Assembly (NCBI GenBank): GCA_948468465.1 | Contig: CAOKJJ010000056.1 | Coordinates: 1-27,734, forward strand | Origin: an uncultured Eubacterium sp. | Lineage (GTDB): Bacteria; Bacillota_A; Clostridia; Lachnospirales; Lachnospiraceae | DNA: 27,734 nucleotides | Direction of reading: 5' to 3' | Notes under the pieces: generated by a model | The model's input: only the letters and a program-made list of their open reading frames with translations | Database searches by the model: none | What the model was told of the DNA's origin: nothing | Shown here: in pieces, positions 1 to 8,242 of the stretch | How positions within the stretch are numbered: the stretch's first letter is position 1 | Layout of the letters: each line of letters begins with the position of its first letter | Translations under genes and position numbers: made by a program

Positions 1-22
1 GAGCCGAAATCCAGGCCCCGCC

Positions 23-41
23 CCTCATCCAGCGTCCGGAT
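23..41 (-). repeat. 19-bp dispersed repeat, copy 1
   Basis: This 19-base stretch is identical, in inverted orientation, to 23265-23283. Similarity continues weakly for about ten further bases on the GC-rich side (GCG and GCCT are shared). A 19-mer match is not expected by chance in 28 kb. The second copy forms a good hairpin, but here the matching arm has diverged, so this looks like a degraded copy of a short interspersed palindrome. Function unknown. Confidence 0.5.
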
Positions 42-94
42 AGCCACCCCCCCCCAAAAAAAATAACGCAACACAATATTGATTCAGGTGTTCA

Positions 95-134
95 GTAAGT
101 AACGGTTCCATGAATGATCGGAACTGTTACTTAC
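95..134 (-). terminator. 15-bp stem-loop downstream of dapL
   Basis: Arms at 95-109 and 120-134 pair over 15 bases with a single mismatch around a 10-base loop. The structure lies 46 bases past the dapL stop in the direction of transcription. There is no T-run directly after the stem, so it may act as a weak or factor-assisted terminator or an mRNA 3'-end stabiliser. The rest of 1-179 holds no gene; a 9-C/8-A homopolymer pair sits at 47-63. Confidence 0.45.
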
Positions 135-179
135 CTAAAAAAGTGAAATGCTGATTACGTTCTGCCAGCCGCAGGGAAT

Positions 180-1394
180 TTACAGCTGTTTGATCCGTTC
201 CAGCGCGGCTGCCGTGTTTTCATGGCTGCCGAACGCTGTCAGCCTGAAATACCCTTCCCCGCTTGGGCCGAATCCGGAACCAGGCGTCCCCACCACATTT
301 GCATGTTCCAGCAGATGGTCAAAAAACTCCCAGGAACTCATCTGCCCTGGCGTCTTTAACCAGATATACGGTGCGTTCACGCCGCCGTACACTTCATAAC
401 CGGCTGCTGAGAGTCCTTCTTTTATGACCGACGCATTTTTCATATAATAAGCGATTTGCGTTTTGATCTGGGTTTTTCCTTCATCAGAATAAACGGCTTC
501 GCCGGCACGCTGTATCAAATACGGCGCTCCGTTATATTTTGTGCCATGGCGTCTTGCCCACATCGCATGCAAAGACGTCTCACCGCACTTTAACGCTTTC
601 GGCACTACCGTAAATCCAAGCCGCACTCCGGTAAATCCGGCGTTTTTGGAAAAACTGCGGATTTCAACCGCACAAGTTTCGGCCCCTTTGCATTCATAGA
701 TGGAATGCGCCACATTTTCCTGCGTAATATATGCTTCATACGCCGCGTCATATATGATCACAGCTCCGTTCTCATTCGCATAATCTACCCACGCCTGCAG
801 CTTTTCTTTCGGAATGGTTGTTCCGGTCGGATTGTTCGGAAAGCATAAGTAAATAATATCCGGCGTCTGCTTCGGAAATTCAGGCATAAAATCATTTTCC
901 CTCGTGCACGGCATATAAATGACATCGCTCCAGGTCTGCGTATTTTTATCATAAACCCCGCATCTGCCTGCCATTACATTCGAATCCACATATACCGGAT
1001 AGACCGGATCGGTAACAGCGATTTTGCAGTCCGCGGAAAAAAGCTCCTGAATGTTGCCGGAATCCGATTTTGCCCCGTCTGATACAAAGATTTCATCCTC
1101 GCAAATGCTGCAGCCTCTTTTTTGATAATCCTCCCTGGCAATCACACGGCGCAGAAAATCATACCCAAGATCAGGCGCATAGCCACGGAATGTAGCTGCA
1201 TCTGCCATCTCATCTACCGCTTGGTGCATCGCTGTTATAATAGCCGGCGCAATCGGCTGCGTCACATCTCCGATTCCAAGACGGATCACCTGCTTGTCTG
1301 GGTTTGCTTCTGCAAATGCCGCCACCTTTTTTGCAATCGTGCTAAAAAGATAGCTGCCTGGAAGCTTTTGATAATTATCGTTCACCTGATACAT
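180..1394 (-). CDS. dapL: LL-diaminopimelate aminotransferase
   Basis: A PLP-dependent class I/II aminotransferase of 404 residues, the usual DapL length. It converts tetrahydrodipicolinate and glutamate directly to LL-diaminopimelate, bypassing the succinyl or acetyl intermediates. Recognisable features are the N-terminal KLPGSYLF and [15 protein letters not shown], the aspartate-containing [11 protein letters not shown] segment, and the PLP-lysine motif [15 protein letters not shown]. The start is preceded by AGGAAGGAG about 11 bases upstream. It follows dapF by 29 bases with no terminator between, so the two are almost certainly co-transcribed; DapF uses the DapL product. Nothing is broken or missing. 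The alternative, another aminotransferase of the same fold, is unlikely given the DapL-specific N-terminus and the dapF neighbour. Confidence 0.95.
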   Translation of the reverse strand: MYQVNDNYQKLPGSYLFSTIAKKVAAFAEANPDKQVIRLGIGDVTQPIAPAIITAMHQAVDEMADAATFRGYAPDLGYDFLRRVIAREDYQKRGCSICEDEIFVSDGAKSDSGNIQELFSADCKIAVTDPVYPVYVDSNVMAGRCGVYDKNTQTWSDVIYMPCTRENDFMPEFPKQTPDIIYLCFPNNPTGTTIPKEKLQAWVDYANENGAVIIYDAAYEAYITQENVAHSIYECKGAETCAVEIRSFSKNAGFTGVRLGFTVVPKALKCGETSLHAMWARRHGTKYNGAPYLIQRAGEAVYSDEGKTQIKTQIAYYMKNASVIKEGLSAAGYEVYGGVNAPYIWLKTPGQMSSWEFFDHLLEHANVVGTPGSGFGPSGEGYFRLTAFGSHENTAAALERIKQL

Positions 1395-1423
1395 ACTATA
1401 AACGCTCCTTCCTGATTTGCGGT

Positions 1424-2287
1424 TTATAAAGACAGATCATCCGGCAGTTGTATTTCCCCTTCAAACACATATTCTGCCGGCCCTGTCATATAGACAATTC
1501 CTGTATCCTTCTCCCATTCGATCTGCAGATCACCGCCGCGCAGCTTTACCGTTACCATACGCTGTGTCAGTCCGTTTAAGACACAGGCAGCCGTCACCGC
1601 GCAGGCGCCTGTCCCGCATGCAAGCGTTTCACCCGATCCTCTTTCCCATACCCGCATCTGTACCGTCGTCTGATCCAGCACTTTCACAAACTCTGTATTG
1701 ATGCGGTTCGGAAAATATGGGTGGCATTCAAATAGCGGTCCTATTTTTTCCAGCTCCAGTCCATCCACATCTTCGGTAAATATGACGCAATGCGGATTTC
1801 CCATTGAGACACACGTCATTTTGTACGCATTCCCGTCCGCTGTGACAGGCGCATTTACGATTGCCGCATGCTTGTCTGCCTGCGGATAGCAAACCGGTAT
1901 TTTTTCCGGCTCCAGCTGCGGCTCTCCCATATGTACACGCACCATAGACACCTTCTGTCCGATATCCATAAGCTTTGCGTGCTTGATCCCAGCCAGCGTT
2001 TCAATGCTGATATCTGTGCGGTCTGTCATATGATGGTCATACACGTATTTAGCCACGCACCGAATCGCATTGCCGCACATCTCCCCTCTGGAGCCATCCG
2101 CGTTGTACATCGCCATTTCAAAATCCGCCCGTTCGGATGGTTTGATTAAAATCAATCCGTCAGATCCGATCCCAAAATGCCTGTCACTCACATATTTGGC
2201 AGTTTCCTGCGGATGCTCCACGGTTTCTTCCAAACAATTGACATATATATAGTCGTTTCCTATGCCATGCATTTTTGTAAACTTCAT
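1424..2287 (-). CDS. dapF: Diaminopimelate epimerase
   Basis: It interconverts LL- and meso-diaminopimelate by a two-cysteine, cofactor-free mechanism, supplying lysine and peptidoglycan precursors. Both halves of the pseudo-symmetric fold are visible: [18 protein letters not shown] carries the first catalytic cysteine and [18 protein letters not shown] the second. The start chosen is the ATG at 2287 ([14 protein letters not shown]), which has GGGAGG about 10 bases upstream and matches the family N-terminus; a longer reading from 2317 would add ten atypical residues. At 287 residues it has the normal length. It sits 48 bases after the ANTAR regulator and 29 before dapL, in the same orientation, so it likely belongs to a hisA-glnA-ANTAR-dapF-dapL transcript. 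Confidence 0.95.
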   Translation of the reverse strand: MKFTKMHGIGNDYIYVNCLEETVEHPQETAKYVSDRHFGIGSDGLILIKPSERADFEMAMYNADGSRGEMCGNAIRCVAKYVYDHHMTDRTDISIETLAGIKHAKLMDIGQKVSMVRVHMGEPQLEPEKIPVCYPQADKHAAIVNAPVTADGNAYKMTCVSMGNPHCVIFTEDVDGLELEKIGPLFECHPYFPNRINTEFVKVLDQTTVQMRVWERGSGETLACGTGACAVTAACVLNGLTQRMVTVKLRGGDLQIEWEKDTGIVYMTGPAEYVFEGEIQLPDDLSL

Positions 2288-2335
2288 TGCATTCTGTCCT
2301 CCCTCAAATCCTGTCATCCTCTGTTTTTGTTGTGT

Positions 2336-2887
2336 TTACATTTCACTTCCCATCAGGCTTAGAATCATCTGCGCCGTCTCTGCAAGACCGGAACCGTTTT
2401 CCATGCTGCGTTTCTGTAAATACCGATGCGCTTCTTCTTCGGAAAAATGATTTCTTTCCATTAACAGCAGCTTTGCCTGGTTAATGACGCGTCTTTCCTG
2501 CACGGAACGGGTCTTTGGCTTGTTCTTTCGCTGTTTCTTTCTGCGCACGGACAGTTCCGCCATCATAGCAACGGTCTGCAGAAGCTCATGCACTCTCAAC
2601 GGTGTGCCAAGCGTAACAATGTCTTCTGTCTCCCGCTCTTTAATCTGGCTGCCTGACCCAATCAAAAGCATCGCAAAACGCGGCGTCAGATATTCGTACA
2701 ATTCGCTGTACACCATGTCCGGCAGCCGGTATGTGCAGATTATGATCCCACTGTCCAGATCATTTGCTGCCCGCAGCGCCTGTGCGCCATTACAGCAGAC
2801 AGCATCTACAGCATAACCGCTTTTTAGCAAAATGCCGCGCACGCTTTTTGCATGTTCTATTTTCGGAAAAACTACTATTATATTCAT
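2336..2887 (-). CDS. ANTAR-domain regulator (NitR-like) downstream of glnA
   Basis: A 183-residue protein with an N-terminal receiver-like domain (about 1-115), a very basic linker (RRKKQRKNKPKTR, 115-127) and a C-terminal ANTAR domain (about 130-178, from ERRVINQAKLLLMERN through GLAETAQMIL). ANTAR proteins bind paired RNA hairpins and act as transcription antiterminators. The receiver is degenerate: in IIICTYRLPD the phospho-acceptor aspartate position is threonine (Thr52), and the usual lysine before the late proline is also threonine (TPLR). Phosphorylation control is therefore unlikely and effector binding is more plausible. It starts 12 bases after the glnA stop. From family knowledge, the ANTAR regulator next to glnA in Clostridium (NitR) acts on glnA and glutamate synthase; that role here is inference. 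I found no clear A1/G4 hexaloop hairpin pair in the leaders. Confidence 0.85.
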   Translation of the reverse strand: MNIIVVFPKIEHAKSVRGILLKSGYAVDAVCCNGAQALRAANDLDSGIIICTYRLPDMVYSELYEYLTPRFAMLLIGSGSQIKERETEDIVTLGTPLRVHELLQTVAMMAELSVRRKKQRKNKPKTRSVQERRVINQAKLLLMERNHFSEEEAHRYLQKRSMENGSGLAETAQMILSLMGSEM

Positions 2888-2899
2888 ACTGACCGCCGT

Positions 2900-4231
2900 C
2901 TATATTCTATACAAATACTGATTCATTTCCCAGTCTGTCACCGCCATGCGGTACTGCTCCCATTCCCGCTTCTTGGCTTCTATAAATTCTTTGCTGATAT
3001 GCGCGCCAAGCGTCTCGGATACAAGCGGATCCTGCTCCATTTCATGCAAAGCTTCCATAAGATCGCCCGGAAGCAGCCCGGCGCCCATCTCTCTCAGATT
3101 TTCAGTCCCCATTTGATACACATTGCAGCTTAAAGCCTGCGGCGGCATCGTCCGGTTCCTGATTCCATCCAGACCGGCCCTTAAACACAACGCCAGCAGC
3201 AAATACGGATTTGCCGCCGGATCCGGGCTGCGCAGCTCCACTCTCGTACCGCTGCCTCTTACCGCTGGTATCCGAATGAGCGATGTCCGATTGCTTAACG
3301 ACCATGAAATAAAATTCGGGGCTTCATATCCCGGGACAAGCCGTTTATAGGAATTGACCAGGGGATTCGCGACAGCTGTCATGCCTTTCATATGCTTTAA
3401 CAGCCCGCCGATAAAATAATAAGCATCCTGGCTCAGCCCGCAGTCGTCCGATTCGTCCGCAAATATATTTTTCCCGTCTTTTGAAAGCGACAAATTCAAA
3501 TGCATTCCGCAGCCATGTTCCTTCGTCTTCGGCTTTGGCATAAAGCTGGCAAACATCCCGTGCCGCTTCGCAATCGTCTTTACCGCCAGCTTAAACGTCA
3601 TAATATGATCCGCCGTCCACAGCGCATCGTCATATTTCAAATCAATTTCGTGCTGTCCGCATGCACATTCATGATGCGAAGCGTCCACGGCATATCCCAT
3701 TTCTTCTAAGGTCAGCACCATATCCCGTCTGGCGTTTTCCCCGGCATCCATCGGGCCAAGGTCAAAAAAACCTGCCTGTTCATCAATACGTGTCGTCGGA
3801 TGTCCGTCATCGTCATACTGAAACAGGAAAAATTCGCACTCCGGCCCTGCTTCAAACGTATAACCCAGTTCCTGCGCTTCCTTTACCGCCTTACGCAGTA
3901 TATAACGCGGATCCCCCTCAAACGGCGTACCGTCCGCCTGATAAATATCGCAAATAAGCCGCGCCACTTTTCCCTGCTGCGGACGCCACGGAAATATCGC
4001 AAACGTGTCCGGATCCGGATGCAGATACAGATCCGACTGCTCTGCTTTCGCAAACCCCTGGATCGAAGAACCGTCAAACATGCACTCGTTATTTAACGCC
4101 TTCACAAGCTGGGATTTCGTAATCGCAATATTTTTAAGCACTCCGAACACATCCGTAAACTGGAGCCTGATAAACTCTATATCCTCTTCATCCGCCAGAT
4201 TCAGAATATCTTGTTTTGTATAATGATTCAT
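2900..4231 (-). CDS. glnA: Type I glutamine synthetase
   Basis: Forms glutamine from glutamate, ammonia and ATP. The 443-residue length and sequence fit the Gram-positive GSI-alpha type, which is not controlled by adenylylation; I see no enteric-type tyrosine adenylylation segment. Visible motifs are CMFDGSSIQGF (about 50-60), the metal-binding EAGPECEFFLF (about 127-137), HGCGMHLNLSL, NSYKRLVPGYEAP and NRTSLIRIP. ATG at 4231 is chosen over a GTG two codons upstream because AAAGGG lies 8 bases before it. That binding site is inside the last codons of hisA, whose stop is at 4234-4236, so translation of the two genes is probably coupled. An ANTAR regulator follows 12 bases later. Control by antitermination or by feedback binding of a repressor is plausible but not shown by the sequence. 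Confidence 0.96.
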   Translation of the reverse strand: MNHYTKQDILNLADEEDIEFIRLQFTDVFGVLKNIAITKSQLVKALNNECMFDGSSIQGFAKAEQSDLYLHPDPDTFAIFPWRPQQGKVARLICDIYQADGTPFEGDPRYILRKAVKEAQELGYTFEAGPECEFFLFQYDDDGHPTTRIDEQAGFFDLGPMDAGENARRDMVLTLEEMGYAVDASHHECACGQHEIDLKYDDALWTADHIMTFKLAVKTIAKRHGMFASFMPKPKTKEHGCGMHLNLSLSKDGKNIFADESDDCGLSQDAYYFIGGLLKHMKGMTAVANPLVNSYKRLVPGYEAPNFISWSLSNRTSLIRIPAVRGSGTRVELRSPDPAANPYLLLALCLRAGLDGIRNRTMPPQALSCNVYQMGTENLREMGAGLLPGDLMEALHEMEQDPLVSETLGAHISKEFIEAKKREWEQYRMAVTDWEMNQYLYRI

Positions 4232-4233
4232 TT

Positions 4234-5040
4234 TCACAGCCCTTTCTGTTGCATACTCTGTTTTTCATGCCGTACATATTCCAGTACTTTTTCATATGCC
4301 ATGGTCCCGCCGAACAGATCCAGCGCACTGCCGATCGTAACATGAAGCCTGTCCTGCCCGTATGTGCGCAGGATATCCAGATCATGAAAGCTTCCGACAC
4401 CACCTGCGTACGTAACCGGAATCCTGCCCCAGCTTCCCAGCATCTTTACAAGCTCCGTCTCAATGCCGGATGCCTTTCCTTCCACATCTGCCGCGTGAAT
4501 CAAAAATTCATCCGCATATACCGACAGATCATCCAAAAGCTCCAGCGTCACGGCCTCATCCGTAAATTTCTGCCAGCGGTCTGTTACGATAAAATAAGCT
4601 CCCTGCGCTCTGCGGCAGCTTAAATCCAATACTAAACGCTTTTTTCCAACCGTATCCGCAAGCTTTTGCAGCCGGTCATAATGAATCTTCCCATTTTGAA
4701 ACACATAGGAGGTAACAATCACATGGCTCGCTCCCGCATCCAAAAACTGGTGCGCATCTTCCGGTGTCATGCCGCCGCCAACCTGCAGTCCGCCGGGATA
4801 AGCCGCCAGCGCCGCCAACGCCTGTGCCTTGTCCGCTTCGTAATAAGCAGAGCCTTTCGCATTCAGCAAAATGACGTGCCCCCCGCTGAGCCCGTCCTTT
4901 TGATACAAACGCGCGTAGAACGCCGCATCCTGCTTTGCTACAAAATTCTCCTGTGCGCAGTCATTTTGATCAGACAGGCTTGCGCCTACGATCTGCTTTA
5001 CTTTGCCGTTGTGAATGTCTATACATGGGCGAAATTCCAT
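4234..5040 (-). CDS. hisA: Eukaryotic-type HisA (ProFAR isomerase)
   Basis: A 268-residue TIM-barrel isomerase of histidine biosynthesis that opens the ribose of ProFAR to give PRFAR. The N-terminus FRPCIDIHNGKVKQIVG and the segments LQVGGGMTPEDAHQFL, LVLDLSCRR, HAADVEGKASGI and VTYAGGVGSFHDLDIL match the plant/fungal-type HisA rather than the common bacterial form. Such HisA proteins occur in some Clostridia. No other his gene is near; instead the gene is translationally coupled to glnA. A weak AGG-type site precedes ATG 5040. It is probably the first gene of the glnA transcript, which would put histidine synthesis (a glutamine-consuming pathway at the HisH/HisF step) under nitrogen control; that link is inference. 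Confidence 0.88.
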   Translation of the reverse strand: MEFRPCIDIHNGKVKQIVGASLSDQNDCAQENFVAKQDAAFYARLYQKDGLSGGHVILLNAKGSAYYEADKAQALAALAAYPGGLQVGGGMTPEDAHQFLDAGASHVIVTSYVFQNGKIHYDRLQKLADTVGKKRLVLDLSCRRAQGAYFIVTDRWQKFTDEAVTLELLDDLSVYADEFLIHAADVEGKASGIETELVKMLGSWGRIPVTYAGGVGSFHDLDILRTYGQDRLHVTIGSALDLFGGTMAYEKVLEYVRHEKQSMQQKGL

Positions 5041-5083
5041 TGTTTTACCTGCTTTCTGTTTTCTGTTATCGAAAATTAGGATA

Positions 5084-5115
5084 GGAATCCATAAAAATTC
5101 TTTATGGACAGTTCC
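5084..5115 (-). promoter_or_regulatory. Stem-loop and direct repeats upstream of hisA
   Basis: The 5041-5272 gap has no gene. Bases 5089-5095 and 5101-5107 form a perfect 7-bp stem around a 5-base loop, with outer GGAA/TTCC pairing, about 50 bases before the hisA start. A 12-base direct repeat, ATCCATAAAAAT, occurs at 5087-5098 and 5128-5139 (41-base period). This may be an operator or leader structure for the hisA-glnA transcript. I could not assign a convincing -35/-10 pair. Confidence 0.3.
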
Positions 5116-5222
5116 TTAGATAAACGTATCCATAAAAATACCATAAGTAAGAATATCATAATCTGGTGCAAAATAAAACAGTAAATTGGAATTCCAAATA
5201 AAATAAAGTACTGCAGGCGTTA

Positions 5223-5263
5223 CAGTTCAAGAGTTATCTGAACTGCTGCAATGAAAATGCAGC
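5223..5263 (-). terminator. Two stem-loops after rdrB
   Basis: Ten bases past the rdrB stop there is a 6-bp stem (5245-5250 with 5258-5263), followed directly by a 7-bp stem (CAGTTCA at 5223-5229 with TGAACTG at 5239-5245). They share base 5245. Neither has a proper T-run, so termination is a guess, but no other structure closes the RADAR transcript before hisA. Confidence 0.35.
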
Positions 5264-5272
5264 AATTTATAT

Positions 5273-8242
5273 TTAGACGGTTACAAAATATCTGCGAATT
5301 TCATTTAAAATCTCCGTAATCTCGAATAGCATCGTCTCTGTGCTTTTCACCTCAGACACGAAGCTGCTCTGCAGCCCATATTCACGTACTTTATCTATCC
5401 AGTCAAGAATCTGTTCTTTTTTGTATCCGTCGTGCTCCAGTGCATGGTAAATATATGCGATCTCATTTTCCGCATCCGTATGAAAGATGCCGGGATCATC
5501 CGCGTTGATTGTTACCATGGCATGATGTGCCGAAGCAGCTTCTTCTATTGAATTTATTGGATTTATCGCATTTAATTTGAAGATCGGGTGGCTGTCCATC
5601 TGGCGGATTTCACCGATGGTCAGGTTTGATGTCGGATTTGTTTCTATGAAAATGCCGTTTTGCTCAATCTGGTCGATCAGCTTGTCCTGTATATATTCAA
5701 GCAGCGGCACATCCGCTTCGCTTACGCTTATAAGCTTTACGCGTTCGCAGCGCCGCTCAAAGACAGGACAATACTGCGTACACAGCAGCTTTATTTCATT
5801 CCAGAAGCTGTATCCGCTGAGCGGACATGCATCTTTGCTGTATTTGCAAAATGTTCCGCTGTTCCATTCTGCATGTCCATGACACTTTTCATCCGCATGT
5901 GCATCATGCTTTTCATCTGCATGCAGATATTCTTTTAAAATCTCTTCATGATGAATGTCGAATTTGAGCTGATAGGCTTTATACAGCATAGATACATTTA
6001 AATTGTTCAGATTCTGGCATTGTCTGATATCATAGATGTCCGCAGCCAGCTCTAAAATTCTCCCTTCCAGTATGTTGATTTGAATCGGTGCGTCCCATCC
6101 GCTGTACATCATCTTTCCCCACAGCCACAGATAATTTTCCAGCTCTTCTCTTACTTTTAATTCTACGACTTCATTTTCGCTGCACCAACGTTTTACATCC
6201 ATGCCAAGCACAATCGCATGTCCGAGCCTGTCGCCGGATTTATAGAAAAACTGTTCCATCACCTCTGAAACATGCCTAAGTCCTGATAACGGATGCCTGA
6301 AATCTTCCCCGACATGATAGGTAAATCCTATGTTCGCGATTTTCTGATACTGCAGCGTCTTAGCATAACGATTCTGCAACACCGGTTTTACATTTTGTTT
6401 TGTCCGGATCATGCGAAAAGCCGGCGCTAAGATCCACGGCTCCGCCGCGTTTTCATTCGATGCCGCGTCAATGCCGACAATATATTCATGCAGATATGGA
6501 ATCTCTGAGCGCAGCTCCTCAATGGCTCTTGCCAGATTCGCCGTCTTATGCCGCAGGACGATTCTGTGGTCAGAATACTTCACAAGATTGTCTTCGATGC
6601 CGCGCCAGCAGAAAAACCCTGCAATATCATCTACCGATTCCCTTTTCAGAAAATGAAACACAATTCCTATCGTCGGAAAATGAAATTCCTGAAACGGAAC
6701 CTGATACTCTTTTTTCAGCTGTGTAACCGTAATATACCTGCCCTTTTGGAGTTCCTTTTGTACAAGCATTTCTGTCTGCTGCACGGAAATCAGCCGTTCC
6801 AATATTAAAATCCGATAAGCAGACAAAATATGTTCCACCTGTTTTAACAGCGAATGCTTTAGCTCCGTCCGCACCTGTTCGTAGTTCAGCGACAACTCTC
6901 TGCCGCTCCCGTATGCAGGCGTGATGCGCACTTCCAGTTTCTTTAAAAAAGACATATTTAAATGCTTATGAAGTCCCGCCTGAATCATTGTTTTGATGTC
7001 CCCATCCGGCGCGGCTGCTTTTCTTGCATTCGCAAAAAACTGCTGAAACAAGTCCAGTCCCTGCAGACCGCTGCGCTGCGCGCTTTTTGTATAAAAATAA
7101 TTTTTCAGCCGGATATACCGCAGCAGCATTCTGCGAAAGCACAAATCTCCCTGTGCTTTTACATACGCAAAGCTTTGATATAAAAAAATCAGTTCCGATC
7201 CCGTGTGCAGCTCCTTGTAATTTTTATAAACACCCTGAAACAAATAATCTTCCTGCGTCTGGCAGACAGAATATCCGATAAAATGCAGCAATATCTTTTC
7301 TGTTTTCTCCGTATTCTCTTGCGCACATTCCAGGCCTGTCATCGCATTCGTTAAAAAATTGCTGATATCCTGCGGTAATTCCAACCGCACATACTGCTCA
7401 AAAGAAGTACAGCCGGGCCTTTGCATGACCTCATTTAAAAATGAAATCATACAAATCCGAATGACTGCTTCTGTAAACAGCACATTCTTTTCTTCCTGCG
7501 GCAAATGCTTTCTTGCTTCTATCATTTTACGCCACAAGTACAAATCCATATTTTTTTCCCATATTGTCTGGAAGTCATAGCCCGCATTTAAATGCAGATG
7601 CGTCTCTGCGACGCCTTTGCGCAAAATCTTGCTGAGCAGCTTGTCTGACAGGGAAATCATCGAGCTTTGTTCATACAACGCGGTAATATCCAGGCCGCAC
7701 ATAACGGTAAATGCTGCCACAAGCGTATCGGTTGTCATCATTCTGGATAAATGGTTCCAGATCTCTACTTTATCAAACGCTTTAGTTAATCCAAAAATAT
7801 CTTCCCCATAATCAGGATGACTGACATTTTTCCACGTACGAATCGCTGCCGTGCCGTCCCGAAACGTCAGAAGCGAATCCGCGATTCTTTCCAGATTAAA
7901 CAGATAATAGCAGTTCAGCTTGTCTTCGATATCCGGACATTCTCTCTGCAGAATATCATCCTTTGGGAAAAAGAGTTCAAAGAGCATGAAAATGTCATCC
8001 AGATTCGACGGCTTGTATGTGCTTTTTTTCACGAGATAATTTACGAGCGTTTTTTTGTTTTGGCTGAATTGCTGCATCAGATGCCTGCGTTTTCCAAGCT
8101 GTGCAATGCCGATGCTGTCTTCCTGCAGGAGCAGTGAATAGGATTTAAAATATTCGGTAAAAATCTGGCTTGTGCTTTGTCTAATGCCGCTGTATGGAAG
8201 CAGCAGGACTTCCAGAATCTGTGTGCTTCTTTTTTTATTCAT
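5273..8242 (-). CDS. rdrB: RADAR adenosine deaminase RdrB
   Basis: A 989-residue divergent adenosine deaminase. All catalytic signatures of the metal-dependent deaminase barrel are present: the zinc-binding HLHLN (His215, His217), HVGED (His643 zinc, Glu646 proton shuttle), RLGHA (catalytic His675), NPTSNL (about 869-874) and NADDP (Asp915-Asp916). A helical insertion of over 400 residues separates the first and second motifs, as expected for the large RdrB class. In RADAR, RdrB forms a large cage and deaminates adenosine (in RNA, or as ATP/dATP) during phage infection, together with the RdrA ATPase. ATG 8242 is chosen over a start 24 bases upstream because GGAGCAGG precedes it; it overlaps the rdrA stop by 8 bases. 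Odd feature: a His/Cys-rich stretch at about 772-835 (HADEKHDAHADEKCHGHAE, then several cysteines). The family call rests on motifs plus neighbour; function is inferred. Confidence 0.9.
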   Translation of the reverse strand: MNKKRSTQILEVLLLPYSGIRQSTSQIFTEYFKSYSLLLQEDSIGIAQLGKRRHLMQQFSQNKKTLVNYLVKKSTYKPSNLDDIFMLFELFFPKDDILQRECPDIEDKLNCYYLFNLERIADSLLTFRDGTAAIRTWKNVSHPDYGEDIFGLTKAFDKVEIWNHLSRMMTTDTLVAAFTVMCGLDITALYEQSSMISLSDKLLSKILRKGVAETHLHLNAGYDFQTIWEKNMDLYLWRKMIEARKHLPQEEKNVLFTEAVIRICMISFLNEVMQRPGCTSFEQYVRLELPQDISNFLTNAMTGLECAQENTEKTEKILLHFIGYSVCQTQEDYLFQGVYKNYKELHTGSELIFLYQSFAYVKAQGDLCFRRMLLRYIRLKNYFYTKSAQRSGLQGLDLFQQFFANARKAAAPDGDIKTMIQAGLHKHLNMSFLKKLEVRITPAYGSGRELSLNYEQVRTELKHSLLKQVEHILSAYRILILERLISVQQTEMLVQKELQKGRYITVTQLKKEYQVPFQEFHFPTIGIVFHFLKRESVDDIAGFFCWRGIEDNLVKYSDHRIVLRHKTANLARAIEELRSEIPYLHEYIVGIDAASNENAAEPWILAPAFRMIRTKQNVKPVLQNRYAKTLQYQKIANIGFTYHVGEDFRHPLSGLRHVSEVMEQFFYKSGDRLGHAIVLGMDVKRWCSENEVVELKVREELENYLWLWGKMMYSGWDAPIQINILEGRILELAADIYDIRQCQNLNNLNVSMLYKAYQLKFDIHHEEILKEYLHADEKHDAHADEKCHGHAEWNSGTFCKYSKDACPLSGYSFWNEIKLLCTQYCPVFERRCERVKLISVSEADVPLLEYIQDKLIDQIEQNGIFIETNPTSNLTIGEIRQMDSHPIFKLNAINPINSIEEAASAHHAMVTINADDPGIFHTDAENEIAYIYHALEHDGYKKEQILDWIDKVREYGLQSSFVSEVKSTETMLFEITEILNEIRRYFVTV

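Noticed and set aside
3883..4077. An arginine-rich 64-residue ORF on the minus strand within glnA
   Set aside because: Out-of-frame reading of glnA; the Arg/Ile runs come from shifted codons. It has no binding site.
5041..5272. An ANTAR-type double hairpin in the hisA/glnA leader
   Set aside because: The stem-loop present has a 5- or 7-base loop, with no hexaloop carrying A at position 1 and G at position 4, and there is no second matching hairpin.
5273..8242. Reading the deaminase as a housekeeping adenosine or AMP deaminase
   Set aside because: It is far too long, with a helical insertion of over 400 residues between the first and second catalytic motifs, and it overlaps a large ATPase gene as RdrB does.
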